Position numbers and translations under genes: made by a program
Notes under the pieces: generated by a model
Databases searched by the model: none
The model's input: the letters and a program-made list of their open reading frames with translations, nothing else
Told to the model about the DNA's origin: nothing
Shown: in pieces, positions 6,322 through 15,810 of the stretch
Layout of the letters: the number at the start of each line of letters is the position of its first letter
Numbering within the stretch: the first letter of the stretch is position 1
Assembly: GCF_001855555.1 (NCBI RefSeq)
Contig: NZ_MKCT01000001.1
Span: 62,001-126,000, forward strand
Length of the DNA stretch: 64,000 nucleotides
From: Chromobacterium sphagni
GTDB taxonomy: Bacteria > Pseudomonadota > Gammaproteobacteria > Burkholderiales > Chromobacteriaceae
Reading direction: 5' to 3'

Positions 6322-7809
6322 CTAGACGCGACTCTCGGTTTCGCTTCGCAGAAAAACCAGCACCATCCCCGCCGACAGCAGCGTCAGCGCAATCAGCAGA
6401 TAAAGCAACTGCTGGAAAGCCAGTCCATAGGTCTCTGCCAGCCGCGCAGGATTCACCATGGGCAACAGGGCATGAGCCTGGGTCAGATTCCCCGAGGCCA
6501 GGCGCTGCACGACAGCGGCCGAGGTTCTTAGCCCGGCATCCGCCAAACCCTTCCCGGTAAACAAGGCCATCAGCGCGCCGGCCATCGCCAGCGCGATGCC
6601 TTCGCCGGCCACCCGGGTGGTGCTGAAGATGCCGCTGGCCATGCCGGCGCGCTCCTTGGGCACCACGCTCACCGACAAGCCGTCCATCAAGCCCCAGGGC
6701 AGGCCGCTGCCACAGCCTATCAGCAGCAGCGCCAGCAACATGGCGGGCGAGCCTGCCCGCGCCTGACTCAAGCCAAGCAGTCCGATCGCCGCCAGCAGCA
6801 GGCCCATGGCGGAAATGAAGCCGGCGGAGCGCCAGCGCGTCAGCGATACCGCCAGAGACGGCACCACCAGCATCGGCGCAGACAAGGCCAACATCCATAA
6901 GCCCGCCCCCACCTCTCCCACTCCCTCGATGCCGATGAAGCGTAGCGGCAGCAGCACCAATAGCGCCACATAACAATAGCTGGTGGCAATCGGCAAGCAC
7001 TGCACGCCGACAAAGCGCGGGTAGCGAAACAGAGACAGATCCAACATCGGACGCGCCACGCGCCGCTCTATCCAGACAAAAGCCAGCAATAGCGCCAGAG
7101 ATCCAAGCAACAGCATGCGTACAAGCAAGCTATGCCACCCCAGTTGCGGCCCCTGCAGCAAGGCCGTAGTGAACAGCGCCAGCATAGCCGTAAAGCTGCA
7201 GGCTCCCGGCCAGTCCAGCCCCGCCGCATTCGGATCACGCGACTCGTGCATGCGCGGCAATCCCAGCAGCAGGGCCAGCAAGCCCATGGCCGCGCCACAG
7301 GCGAATATGGCCCGCCAGCTCAAGCACTGGATCAAGTAGCCGGACAATAGCGGGCCAAAGGCCAGCCCCAGGCCAAAAGTCGTACCCAGCAGGCTGAACG
7401 CGCGCCCTCTAGCCTCTCCTTCATATTCCTGCGCCAGCGCGGCCGAGCCGCCAGCCATCGCCGCCGCGGCCGCCAGCCCCTGCGCCGCGCGCAGCGCGTT
7501 CAGCCACCATATGTCCGGCGCCAGGCAGATGGCTAGCGAGACCAGCCCGAATAGCGCGATGCCGATGCCGAACAGCCGCTTGCGGCCAAACTGGTCAGCC
7601 AGCGCGCCCGCCGCCATCAGGCAGCTGCCAAAACTCAGCATGAAGGCGCTGGTCACCCAGCCTAGCGCCTGCGGGCTGCCGCCCAACTCGCGCCCCACGG
7701 CCGGCGTGGCCACCGCGCCGCCGACAAAACTCCACGGCAACGCCAGCGCAGCCAAGCATACCGCCGCCAATACCGACCATCGCCCGCCTCCTCCACCTCT
7801 TGGCTCCAT
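6322..7809 (-). CDS. MFS drug-type exporter (DHA2-like, about 14 TM)
   Basis: A 495-residue inner-membrane major facilitator protein. The start at 7809 is chosen because GAGGAAGAGGG precedes it; the longer frame from 7923 adds an unrelated stretch. The N-terminal half has the MFS signature LADQFGRKRLFG in the loop between helices 2 and 3. A motif C-like glycine-rich helix (SLLGTTFGLGLAFGPLLSGY, helix 5) is typical of proton-coupled drug exporters. Length and helix count suit the 14-helix EmrB/QacA group. It is divergent from a LysR-type gene starting about 130 bases away, which is probably its regulator. The substrate cannot be read from the sequence. Confidence 0.85.
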   Translation of the reverse strand: MEPRGGGGGRWSVLAAVCLAALALPWSFVGGAVATPAVGRELGGSPQALGWVTSAFMLSFGSCLMAAGALADQFGRKRLFGIGIALFGLVSLAICLAPDIWWLNALRAAQGLAAAAAMAGGSAALAQEYEGEARGRAFSLLGTTFGLGLAFGPLLSGYLIQCLSWRAIFACGAAMGLLALLLGLPRMHESRDPNAAGLDWPGACSFTAMLALFTTALLQGPQLGWHSLLVRMLLLGSLALLLAFVWIERRVARPMLDLSLFRYPRFVGVQCLPIATSYCYVALLVLLPLRFIGIEGVGEVGAGLWMLALSAPMLVVPSLAVSLTRWRSAGFISAMGLLLAAIGLLGLSQARAGSPAMLLALLLIGCGSGLPWGLMDGLSVSVVPKERAGMASGIFSTTRVAGEGIALAMAGALMALFTGKGLADAGLRTSAAVVQRLASGNLTQAHALLPMVNPARLAETYGLAFQQLLYLLIALTLLSAGMVLVFLRSETESRV

Positions 7810-7951
7810 TTTCCCTCTTCCTCCGTCCAGCGCGCCCAGGCTGAGCCAGGCGCTGGTTGCAATCAAGAAAATGATAAGCCGGGCAATTACTTCAATAAAT
7901 GGGCACAATGTCATCTTATTCATGACTTAATATCGGCAAATGGTGCTTACC

Positions 7952-8860
7952 ATGAATGGCATGGACAGTTTGAGCGGCCTGTTGGCCTTTGTCCGCGCGG
8001 CGGAGCTGGGCAGTTTCGTCGCCGCGGGCGATCGTCTGGGCATTTCAGCCTCCGCGGTCAGCAAAAGCATCAGCCGCCTGGAAGACAAGCTGGCGGCGCG
8101 GCTGTTTCACCGCAGCACCCGCCGCATCAGTCTGACGCAGGAAGGTCTCCTGCTATTTGAACGCTGCCGCCGCATCATGGCGGAGCTGGAAGAGGCTTCG
8201 GCCGAACTGGCGCAGAATGCCGCTGCGCCTCGCGGTCGGCTGAAAGCCAGCTTGCCCTTGATCGGCCACCGCATGCTGTCGCCCCTGCTGCCGGAATTCC
8301 ACGCCCGCTACCCGGAGATCGAACTGGAGCTGGACTTCAGCGACCGCATGGTGGATCTGGTGGCAGAGGGATTCGATGTTGCGGTGCGTAGCGGCGAACT
8401 GAGCGACTCGAGGCTTCAGGCCAGGCTGCTGGGACCATTTCGTTTCATGCTGGTCGGCTCGCCCGGCTATTTCCACCGCCGCGGCCTGCCCCTGCATCCT
8501 GGAGATTTGCTTGACCATGCCTGCCTGCGCTACCGGTTTCCGTACAACGGCCAACTGCAGCTCTGGGCCTTGCGTCATATTGGCGATGTGGCAACGCCGC
8601 AACTGAGCCATTTCCTGACTTGCAACAGCATAGAAGCGCTGGTCGCCGCAGCCGCCGACGGCTTGGGCATTGCCTGGCTGCCCGACTTCGCGGTTGGCCG
8701 CGAACTGGCGGATGGCCGGTTGCTGCCCGTGCTGGAGAATTACGCCGCCGAACCGGGAAAGTTCTCCGCCGTCTGGCCCTCTAGCCGCCACCAGCCACCC
8801 AAATTGCGGGTATTCATCGACTTTCTGGCCGAGCGGCTTCTATCGCCAGCAAAACCGTGA
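7952..8860 (+). CDS. LysR-type transcriptional regulator
   Basis: A roughly 302-residue LTTR. The winged helix-turn-helix occupies residues 1-60 (LSGLLAFVRAAELGSFVAAG, SASAVSKSISRLEDKL, LFHRSTRRISLTQEG). The substrate-binding domain starts near residue 90 with PRGRLKASLPLIGHRMLSPL. The pattern DRMVDLVAEGFDVAVRSGEL places it in the CrgA/DmlR-like group. Starts at 7940, 7952 or 7961 are all possible because none has a good ribosome-binding site. It is transcribed away from the MFS exporter at 6322-7809, so the 130-base shared interval likely carries its operator. Confidence 0.88.
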   Translation: MNGMDSLSGLLAFVRAAELGSFVAAGDRLGISASAVSKSISRLEDKLAARLFHRSTRRISLTQEGLLLFERCRRIMAELEEASAELAQNAAAPRGRLKASLPLIGHRMLSPLLPEFHARYPEIELELDFSDRMVDLVAEGFDVAVRSGELSDSRLQARLLGPFRFMLVGSPGYFHRRGLPLHPGDLLDHACLRYRFPYNGQLQLWALRHIGDVATPQLSHFLTCNSIEALVAAAADGLGIAWLPDFAVGRELADGRLLPVLENYAAEPGKFSAVWPSSRHQPPKLRVFIDFLAERLLSPAKP

Positions 8861-9076
8861 TCGCACTTCCCGCGCAGAGAAATGCAATAGGAATATCATT
8901 ATTCCCGCAGAATGCCGCTCACGCGCTAAACTGGCCGCCATGCAGGCCCTCTGCAGCCGCTTCTACGCACCGCCGCCACATGGCTCAGGCATGCGCGCCG
9001 GCAAAGCTGAGCGGACCCATCATTACTACTCAGAGCCGAACCGCATGCCGGCGGCCCAAGCACTTCGTGATTGCAC

Positions 9077-10381
9077 ATGACTGACTCCCACTCCGCAACG
9101 CTTTCCCGCGCCGACTACCAGACTCTGGGCCTGGCGGCGCTGGGCGGCGCGCTGGAAATCTACGATTTCATCATCTTCGCCTTCTTCGCCACCACGCTGA
9201 GCAAGCTATTCTTCCCGCCGCACATGCCGGAATGGCTGCGCCTGCTGCAGACCTTCGGCATCTTCGCCACCGGCTACCTGGCCCGGCCGCTGGGCGGCAT
9301 CCTGATGGCCCACTTCGCCGATGTGCTCGGCCGCAAGCGCATCTTCAGCCTGACCATCCTGCTGATGGCCGGCCCCTGCCTGCTGATAGGCCTGCTCCCC
9401 ACCTATGCCGACATCGGCTACGCCGCCGCGCTGATCCTGCTGGCGCTGCGCATTTTGCAGGGGGCGGCGGTAGGGGGCGAGGTGCCCAGCGCCTGGTCCT
9501 TCGTCGCCGAGCATGCGCCGCTTAAGCGCCGCGGCTATGCGCTGGGTGTGCTGCAAGCCGGGCTGACCTTCGGCTACCTGCTGGGCGCGCTCACCGCTAC
9601 CCTGCTGGCGCGCGTTTTCACCCCGCAGGAAATGTTGGACTATGGCTGGCGCATTCCCTTCCTGCTGGGCGGGCCGTTCGGCCTGCTGGGCGTATGGCTG
9701 CGCCGCTGGCTCAACGAGACCCCCATCTTTCTGGCGATGCGCAGCCGCCAGGCCGAACAGGTTTCCTATCCCTTGTTGACGGTGATCCGGGAACACCGCG
9801 CCACCTTGCTGCCGGCGGCCCTGCTCACTTGCGTGCTCACCTCCGCGGTGGTGGTGCTGGTCGTGGTGACCCCCACACTGCTGCAACAACGCTTTGGCAT
9901 GAGCGCCGATCACGCCTTCGGCCTGAGCAGCATAGGCATCGTCTTCCTCAACATCGGCTGCGTCATCGCCGGCCACGCCTGCGACCGCATCGGCCAGCGC
10001 CGCAGCCTGGCGTTGTACAGCCTGCTGCTGCCACTGGGGATCGGCCTGCTGTACGCCTGCCTGATCGGCGGCTGGGGCTGGCCGGGACTTGCCTACGCGG
10101 TAGCCGGCCTGTGTTGCGGCATCGTCGGCGTGGTGCCCTCCATCATGGTCGGCATGTTCCCGGCCAGAGTGCGCGTTTCCGGCATCTCCTTCACCTACAA
10201 CATCGCCTACTCGATCTGGGCCAGCGTCACCCCGCTGCTGCTGATCGCCGCCATGCCGTGGAGCCCGTGGATCTGTGTGTTCTACTGCGCGCTGATGGCC
10301 GTTGTCGGCCTGTTCTGCGCTCGCCGCGCCCAGGCTGGCAAAACGCCGGCCCTGGATGAGGCGCTGTATCAGCAAGGCTGA
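9077..10381 (+). CDS. MFS metabolite:H+ symporter (MHS family)
   Basis: A 434-residue, 12-helix transporter of the MHS family (ProP, ShiA, KgtP, CitA relatives), importing an organic acid, betaine or similar solute with protons. The family N-terminus ALEIYDFIIFAFFAT is visible, as are the helix 2-3 loop LARPLGGILMAHFADVLGRK and the conserved RILQGAAVGGEVPSAWSF. The second half has the repeated loop IAGHACDRIGQRRSL. The ATG at 9077 is preferred over TTG 9071, though no strong ribosome-binding site is visible. It stands alone between a LysR gene and a DUF883 operon. The substrate is not determinable from the sequence. Confidence 0.88.
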   Translation: MTDSHSATLSRADYQTLGLAALGGALEIYDFIIFAFFATTLSKLFFPPHMPEWLRLLQTFGIFATGYLARPLGGILMAHFADVLGRKRIFSLTILLMAGPCLLIGLLPTYADIGYAAALILLALRILQGAAVGGEVPSAWSFVAEHAPLKRRGYALGVLQAGLTFGYLLGALTATLLARVFTPQEMLDYGWRIPFLLGGPFGLLGVWLRRWLNETPIFLAMRSRQAEQVSYPLLTVIREHRATLLPAALLTCVLTSAVVVLVVVTPTLLQQRFGMSADHAFGLSSIGIVFLNIGCVIAGHACDRIGQRRSLALYSLLLPLGIGLLYACLIGGWGWPGLAYAVAGLCCGIVGVVPSIMVGMFPARVRVSGISFTYNIAYSIWASVTPLLLIAAMPWSPWICVFYCALMAVVGLFCARRAQAGKTPALDEALYQQG

Positions 10382-10510
10382 AACCTGGGCTGGCGCGGTT
10401 TGACGGCGCCGCGCCAGCCTGTTAGCTTGAACCTTGCCGGCCGAGTTGCTACGCTGCGCAAACCCGCGCCGTCCCGATTCTTCCTTATTTTCATTCGCCA
10501 GGAGCTTGCT

Positions 10511-10825
10511 ATGTCTACTGCCGCAATTGCCAAGGAAAAAGAACAGTTACTGGATGACGTGCGCCAGGTGCTGGCCAGCACGGAGGAGTTGCTGAATGCC
10601 ACCATCGACGATGGCAGCCAGCAAAGCAAGGAATTGCGCAAACGGCTGGCCGACAAGCTGACCGTGGCCAAGGCCAAGCTGGTGGAGGCCGAGCAAGTGG
10701 TGGTCGGCAAAGCCAAGGAGGCGGTCAAGGCAACCGATCAGTACGTGCATGAAAATCCGTGGAAGTCGATCAGCATCGCTGCCGGCGTCGGCTTCCTGCT
10801 GGGCATGCTGGTTTCCCGCCGCTGA
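10511..10825 (+). CDS. DUF883 (ElaB/YqjD/YgaM-like) membrane-anchored protein
   Basis: A 104-residue protein of the YqjD/ElaB family, which in E. coli binds ribosomes and anchors them at the inner membrane in stationary phase. Residues 5-80 form a charged coiled coil (EQLLDDVRQVLASTEELLNA). The conserved HENPWKSISIAAGVGFLLG motif follows, with a single C-terminal membrane helix ending in SRR. The ATG at 10511 follows CAGGAG at good spacing. It is the first gene of a three-gene cluster with YqjE- and YqjK-like proteins, the same order as in E. coli. Family membership is clear; the ribosome role is by homology. Confidence 0.93.
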   Translation: MSTAAIAKEKEQLLDDVRQVLASTEELLNATIDDGSQQSKELRKRLADKLTVAKAKLVEAEQVVVGKAKEAVKATDQYVHENPWKSISIAAGVGFLLGMLVSRR

Positions 10826-10840
10826 GTCCGCGCCCCGCCC

Positions 10841-11230
10841 ATGTCTGAAAAACAGCACTCTCACCACCCCGGCAGCCTGAGCTCATTTGCCGATGGGGTG
10901 GTTTCGCTGCTACTGACCCGTGCCGAGCTGTTGACGCTGGAAGCCCAGGAATTGAAGGACGAAATCCTGGCCAACCTGTTCAGCGGCATGCTGGCGTTGA
11001 TTTTGCTGGCCATAGGCCTGCTGGCCACCCTGTTCTTGCTGTGGATACTGACTCCTGTCGCATTCAAGGCATGGGCAATGGCCAGCATGGCGCTGCTGTT
11101 CATAGGCGGCAGCCTGCTGCTGCTGTGGCAATTGCGCCGCCGCCTGCTCCGCCAGGGTCCAGCCTTCGCCCTCACCATACAGGAGCTGCGCAAGGATTGG
11201 GGCGCCATGTCCGGACAGGAGCCCAAATGA
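10841..11230 (+). CDS. YqjE-like phage-holin-family membrane protein
   Basis: A 129-residue protein of the DUF1469/YqjE group with two central transmembrane helices (about residues 45-68 and 75-98). An amphipathic, acidic N-terminal helix precedes them (VVSLLLTRAELLTLEAQELK), and a basic cytoplasmic tail follows. The function is unknown but the gene accompanies DUF883 genes across proteobacteria. It starts 15 bases after the DUF883 stop and its stop overlaps the next start (ATGA), so translation of the trio is probably coupled. Confidence 0.88.
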   Translation: MSEKQHSHHPGSLSSFADGVVSLLLTRAELLTLEAQELKDEILANLFSGMLALILLAIGLLATLFLLWILTPVAFKAWAMASMALLFIGGSLLLLWQLRRRLLRQGPAFALTIQELRKDWGAMSGQEPK

Positions 11231-11499
11231 GTCCGCAAGACCGCGCACTGAGGAAACAACTGCTGCTGATGAAGGGAGAGGCGCTGCGCCTCAAGCTCAG
11301 ACTGGAGAAGGAGAGGCTGTGCCAGCCATGGCAGGCTGCGGGAGCCAGCGTTGGTCTCTTGGCTGAAAACCGGCAGTTGCAACGCTGGCTTTCATTGCTG
11401 GAGGACTGGATACCTTCGGCCAGGCTGCGCCGGCTGCTGAAAGCCGGCGGCAGCGGTTGGCTGTTATGGCGGCTGGCCCGGCGCTGGCTGCGGCGCTGA
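11227..11499 (+). CDS. YqjK-like small basic protein
   Basis: A 90-residue, strongly basic protein (MSPQDRALRKQLLLMKGEAL onward, ending in RRWLRR). It has an N-terminal helix rich in Arg/Leu and a C-terminal amphipathic segment. It fits YqjK by position and size, as third gene after DUF883 and YqjE. The ATG at 11227 overlaps the previous stop by four bases. Sequence conservation in this family is low, so the name rests largely on context. Confidence 0.75.
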   Translation: MSPQDRALRKQLLLMKGEALRLKLRLEKERLCQPWQAAGASVGLLAENRQLQRWLSLLEDWIPSARLRRLLKAGGSGWLLWRLARRWLRR

Positions 11500-11502
11500 G
11501 CC

Positions 11503-12483
11503 TCAGGCGCTGGTCGCCCCCAGCGACGACATGCTCCCCTGATCGATGTTGATCCGCAGGTCGTCGAAGCCGGCATCGTCGGGCTGGCCGGCCAGCAATT
11601 GATCGACTCCATGCAACGCCTTGTCCGTCTTGTCCAGGTTCTCCGACAGCTCCCGGTCGCTGCCGCGCATCTGCCTCGTCTGCTGCTTCAACCAACTCTG
11701 AATCGCTTTCAGCGTCTGCAGCATCTGCATGACGTCAGGATCGGCGCTTGCGCCATTCCCCGCTTTCGCGGAGCCAGACGACGCGGCAACCTGGCTGCCG
11801 CTCGCATCTTTCCCGCCTGAGCCAGCCTCGCCCCCCGCGTCCGCGCTGGTCCCGCCGCCGGCTGAAGCGGCAACCGTGGCGCTGGCGCTGGCACTGGCAC
11901 TGGCACTGGCACTGGCACTGGCAGCAGCCTCGGCCTCGGGGTCTGCCGGCGCATCGTTTTCGGCATCCCCGCCATCGGCGGAGCCATCCGCTCCGGCAGC
12001 AAGCGCGCCCTGCCCGCCGGAAGCGGCAGCGGAGGCATCCGCACTGGCCGGCGCGGCGATATTCGCCGATATCTGCGTATCGTCGCCTCCGCCCTGCGCA
12101 TCGCCAACCAGTTGCTTCAACTCGCGCGCCACCTGGGCCAACTGGGCCGCCAGCGCCTTGAGGCTGCCCTTGTCGTGGCCGGCGGTACGCATCATCCACT
12201 GCAGCATTTCCACCTTTTTCTTCAACATTTCCTTCATGAAGGGGTCCACCTGCCCCTTGGGCTTTGACGACGCCGGCCAGAACACCTTGCTGCGATTGGC
12301 TATCGCCAACAGGCTTTGCTCCAGCCCCCGGAACGCGCCCCCAGCGGATGGGGCAGCGGCATTGCCGGCCATAGAGTCCAGAGGGTTCGAAGGTGGAATA
12401 GATGCAGGCTTGGATGCGGACTGCGCCGCCTGCCTGACGGCAATGGGCGACAGCCCGGCGGTTGCTGACGATATCACGGACAT
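11503..12483 (-). CDS. Ala/Ser/Gly-rich low-complexity protein with (AS)n tract
   Basis: A 326-residue protein with no recognised family. Residues 1-60 are Ser/Ala/Pro-rich. Residues 60-130 are a structured, Lys/Gln/Leu helical region (FMKEMLKKKVEMLQWMMRTA; LAQLAQVARELKQLVGD). Residues 130-245 are a disordered Ala/Gly/Asp/Ser linker containing a run of alternating Ala-Ser, and residues 250-326 are a second helical region (MQMLQTLKAIQSWLKQQTRQ). There is no signal peptide. The helical parts resemble each other slightly, as in secreted or injected scaffold proteins, but no role is claimed. The stop lies three bases from that of the convergent YqjK-like gene. Confidence 0.75.
   Translation of the reverse strand: MSVISSATAGLSPIAVRQAAQSASKPASIPPSNPLDSMAGNAAAPSAGGAFRGLEQSLLAIANRSKVFWPASSKPKGQVDPFMKEMLKKKVEMLQWMMRTAGHDKGSLKALAAQLAQVARELKQLVGDAQGGGDDTQISANIAAPASADASAAASGGQGALAAGADGSADGGDAENDAPADPEAEAAASASASASASASASATVAASAGGGTSADAGGEAGSGGKDASGSQVAASSGSAKAGNGASADPDVMQMLQTLKAIQSWLKQQTRQMRGSDRELSENLDKTDKALHGVDQLLAGQPDDAGFDDLRINIDQGSMSSLGATSA
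11878..11922 (+). repeat. GGCACT/GGCGCT hexanucleotide tandem repeat
   Basis: Two GGCGCT units are followed by five GGCACT units and a trailing GGC. On the minus strand it encodes alternating Ala-Ser in the low-complexity protein. Unit gain or loss keeps frame, so strains should differ in tract length. Confidence 0.9.
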
Positions 12484-12654
12484 GGCATGCTTCTTTTTTA
12501 GTGTTTATGCTTTTCATATCGGCCACAAGCGCCGATGCTTGAGCGGAAGCCGCCCATCCAATCCGCGCTGGCAAGCGGCGGCGTTTCGGTGTACCTTGCC
12601 GCGTCGGCTGCAAAACCTCGCGCCAGCAGCTAGCGTTAAACCACATCCCGATAG

Positions 12655-13395
<741 letters not shown>

Positions 13396-14022
13396 ATGCG
13401 CGTCCCTGCCGCTATCCTGCTATGCGGCTTCTCCCTGGCCTGCCAGGCGAACGACAGTCCGGCCGCCATGCTGCTGCAGGCGCAAACCGACGCGCCGCTG
13501 CGGGAAACCCACGCCAATCCGCGCCATTACGGCGCGCCCTGGATCTGGGTGGGAGTGAAGTCGCAAAGCCTGCGGCTGTTCGATGGCTGGGGTCTACAGC
13601 AGAAGCGATATCTGGTGTCCACGGCGAAGAACGGCGTGGGCGAAAGCAGCGGCAGCTACCAGACGCCGCGCGGCTGGCACACCGTCTGCCAGCGCATAGG
13701 CGACGGCGCGGCGGAAAACACCATCATCTTCCGCCGCCAGATCACGCCATGGAAATACACGCCGGAGCTGCACGCGCAATATCCGAACAAGGACTGGATC
13801 CTTACCCGCATCCTGTGGCTGTGCGGCCAGGAGCCGGGATTGAATCAGGGCGGTGATGTCGACAGCTATGATCGCGCCATCTACATCCACGGCGCCGGTG
13901 ATCATGTACCATGGGGAACACCCAGTTCGCTGGGCTGCATCCGCATGAAGAACCACGATGTGATTGAACTGTTCGACGCCACCCGCACTGGCGTCGACGT
14001 ATGGATAGACGAGAACTCCTGA
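13396..14022 (+). CDS. L,D-transpeptidase (YkuD) family periplasmic protein
   Basis: A 208-residue protein with a short signal peptide (MRVPAAILLCGFSLACQA, cleavage near residue 18; a lipobox-like LAC is also visible). The YkuD fold spans the rest. A beta-strand start at WIWVGVKSQSLRLFDGWG is followed by the catalytic signature IHGAGDHVPWGTPSSLGCIR, with the conserved His and nucleophilic Cys. Members cross-link peptidoglycan or attach lipoproteins. It begins directly at the tadA stop behind an AAGGAGG site, and its own stop overlaps the next start (TGATG). The particular substrate is unknown. Confidence 0.9.
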   Translation: MRVPAAILLCGFSLACQANDSPAAMLLQAQTDAPLRETHANPRHYGAPWIWVGVKSQSLRLFDGWGLQQKRYLVSTAKNGVGESSGSYQTPRGWHTVCQRIGDGAAENTIIFRRQITPWKYTPELHAQYPNKDWILTRILWLCGQEPGLNQGGDVDSYDRAIYIHGAGDHVPWGTPSSLGCIRMKNHDVIELFDATRTGVDVWIDENS

Positions 14023-14435
14023 TGCATTCCGCACTGACCCTGAGCACCCCGGCGCTGCTGTTTCCCGCCATCTCCCTGCTATTGCTGGCCTACACCAACC
14101 GCTTCCTCGGCCTGGCCGGCATCATCCGCAATCTGTACGAAGAATACCGCGACAGCCAGGACCCGAAAATCCTGCGCCAGATCGGCAATCTGCGCACCCG
14201 CATCACGCTGATAAAATGGATGCAGTTTCTCGGCATCGCCAGCCTGTTCTTGTGCACGGTGGCGATGTTTCAGGTTTACACCGGCTGGCAGGCGTGGGGA
14301 GAAATCACTTTCGGCGCAAGCCTGCTGAGCATGATAGGCTCGCTGGCGGTGTCGCTGCTGGAACTGGTGCGCTCGTCGGACGCGCTCAACATCCTGCTGT
14401 CCGACCTGCAGGCCGAATACGAGCGCCGGCGTTGA
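14022..14435 (+). CDS. DUF2721 membrane protein
   Basis: A 137-residue inner-membrane protein of the DUF2721 family. Three hydrophobic segments are visible, near residues 9-27 (LLFPAISLLLLAYTNRF), 63-84 (LGIASLFLCTVAMFQV) and 95-115. The conserved stretch between the first two is RFLGLAGIIRNLY and RQIGNLRTRITLIKWMQ. The function is unknown. It overlaps the upstream L,D-transpeptidase stop by one base, indicating coupled translation. The start at 14022 is chosen for that overlap and for homology of the N-terminus. Confidence 0.88.
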   Translation: MHSALTLSTPALLFPAISLLLLAYTNRFLGLAGIIRNLYEEYRDSQDPKILRQIGNLRTRITLIKWMQFLGIASLFLCTVAMFQVYTGWQAWGEITFGASLLSMIGSLAVSLLELVRSSDALNILLSDLQAEYERRR

Positions 14436-14436
14436 C

Positions 14437-15219
14437 TCAACCGTAAACGGAAAAATCCCGTGGCATATCCTTGCGCGCCACCATCAGGTGCAGCGGCAGT
14501 TCCACCCGCCGCGTCTGGCTGGGCAAGCCCCAGGCGCGCGCAATGCGCAGACAGGCGTCGTCCAGGATATTCTCCCCCAGTGCCTGCTTGCACAGCTTGC
14601 TGGCGGAAGTGGTGTTGAGAAAACCCAGAAAGTGCTCCAGCGTCCAATCATTGCTGATGGTGAAACAGGGCGCCTTGAGCAGCGGCAATGGACAGCCGCT
14701 GCTGCGGAAGTCATCCCACAGCAGCTGGCAGCGGCTGGACCAGAACGGTTCGATGATGGACCACAACACGCTGCAGGCGCGGTCTATTTCCGGCGTCACC
14801 ACGCAATGGTGATAACCCCAGGCGGCAAAAATCCCGCCCGGCTTCAAGACCCGCTGCACCTCTGGCCAGAACGAAGGGTGGTGGAACCAGTGCAAGGCCT
14901 GCGACACGCAGACCAGATCGAAACAATCATCGTCGAACGGCGTCACCTCCGCCGGGCACTCGCGGTAATACACCTGGGTATGCGGTTCGGCAACCGACAA
15001 TTGGGTAGAGCTGATATCGGTGGCATCGACGCGGGCAAAGCTCTCGCCCAGCCGGACCGCGGTCTGGCCGCTGCCGGTAGCGCAATCCCACGCCCGCTGG
15101 TAACCGGGACACAACGGCAGCAGCCAACCGTACAACTCTTCCGGGTAGGAAGGACGATAACGCGCGTACAGATCGGCGTACAGGCTGAAGGTTGCTACGG
15201 AACCGGGGGCCATATTCAT
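14437..15219 (-). CDS. Class I SAM-dependent methyltransferase (TAM/UbiE-like)
   Basis: A 260-residue small-molecule methyltransferase. The N-terminal YADLYARYRPSYPEELYGWL is typical of the trans-aconitate methyltransferase-like group. Motif I is AWDCATGSGQTAVRL (about 43-57), the strand-2 acidic residue is in VDATDIS, and motif IV-V is FDLVCVSQALHWFHHPSFW. The substrate is unknown. It is convergent with the DUF2721 gene, one base apart, and followed upstream by a long AT-rich interval that probably holds its promoter. Confidence 0.85.
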   Translation of the reverse strand: MNMAPGSVATFSLYADLYARYRPSYPEELYGWLLPLCPGYQRAWDCATGSGQTAVRLGESFARVDATDISSTQLSVAEPHTQVYYRECPAEVTPFDDDCFDLVCVSQALHWFHHPSFWPEVQRVLKPGGIFAAWGYHHCVVTPEIDRACSVLWSIIEPFWSSRCQLLWDDFRSSGCPLPLLKAPCFTISNDWTLEHFLGFLNTTSASKLCKQALGENILDDACLRIARAWGLPSQTRRVELPLHLMVARKDMPRDFSVYG

Positions 15220-15742
15220 TACTCGCTAGGTAGAACCACTGAAACAATGCCGAAAACATTTTCAGTATTTATGCTGTAACCACGGCATTTGCAAGCCCAA
15301 CCGCGTTTTTTCTTTCATATTCTCTCACTAGTGCCGCCACTCTACAACAACAGCAGGACACTCTCAATCGATTTCACACGACGACAATATCAATTAAAAA
15401 TCAATGGTTTAAAGAAAACGCTCATCCACAACACCGCGACACCGATGCGGTGCCCGCAGTGGGTGGGGCAAATGCTGCCGTTACCATCTCTATGGTATTA
15501 AAATAATAAAATAACTTAATAATTGAATATTAAATTTATTTGCCATAAAAATACTGCTTGATTGCAGGCCATGCTAGCCTGAAAACAGTGGCAATCCGCG
15601 CCAGGAAGTTCAGCAATGGCAGCGGGACAACCTAGGCTCCGCCATTTATCACCATAAAAACCGCCCTGCAGAATATCTCCTCAGCCGGGATCTCTTAGGC
15701 AGCACAAGCTGTCAGGCGTCGCGCCCCGCCGCCGAAACAGAA
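15220..15742. other. Long AT-rich intergenic region
   Basis: About 520 bases without a supported gene. The part from 15360 to 15560 is unusually AT-rich for this genome and holds a perfect inverted repeat TACCAT-CTCT-ATGGTA at 15482-15497. No RNA gene or riboswitch is recognised. It separates the methyltransferase from the fumarase gene ending at 15811, so at least one minus-strand promoter (for the methyltransferase) should lie here. Confidence 0.5.
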
Positions 15743-15780
15743 TAAAAAATGCCGTCCACTGGATACAAGCGAACGGCATT
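15743..15780 (-). terminator. Terminator of fumarase gene
   Basis: On the minus strand AATGCCGT pairs with ACGGCATT around an 18-base loop and is followed by TTTTTATT. It lies 30 bases after the fumarase stop. Confidence 0.75.
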
Positions 15781-15810
15781 GCCGACATCGAGCCTATGAA
15801 CTCGCGGATA

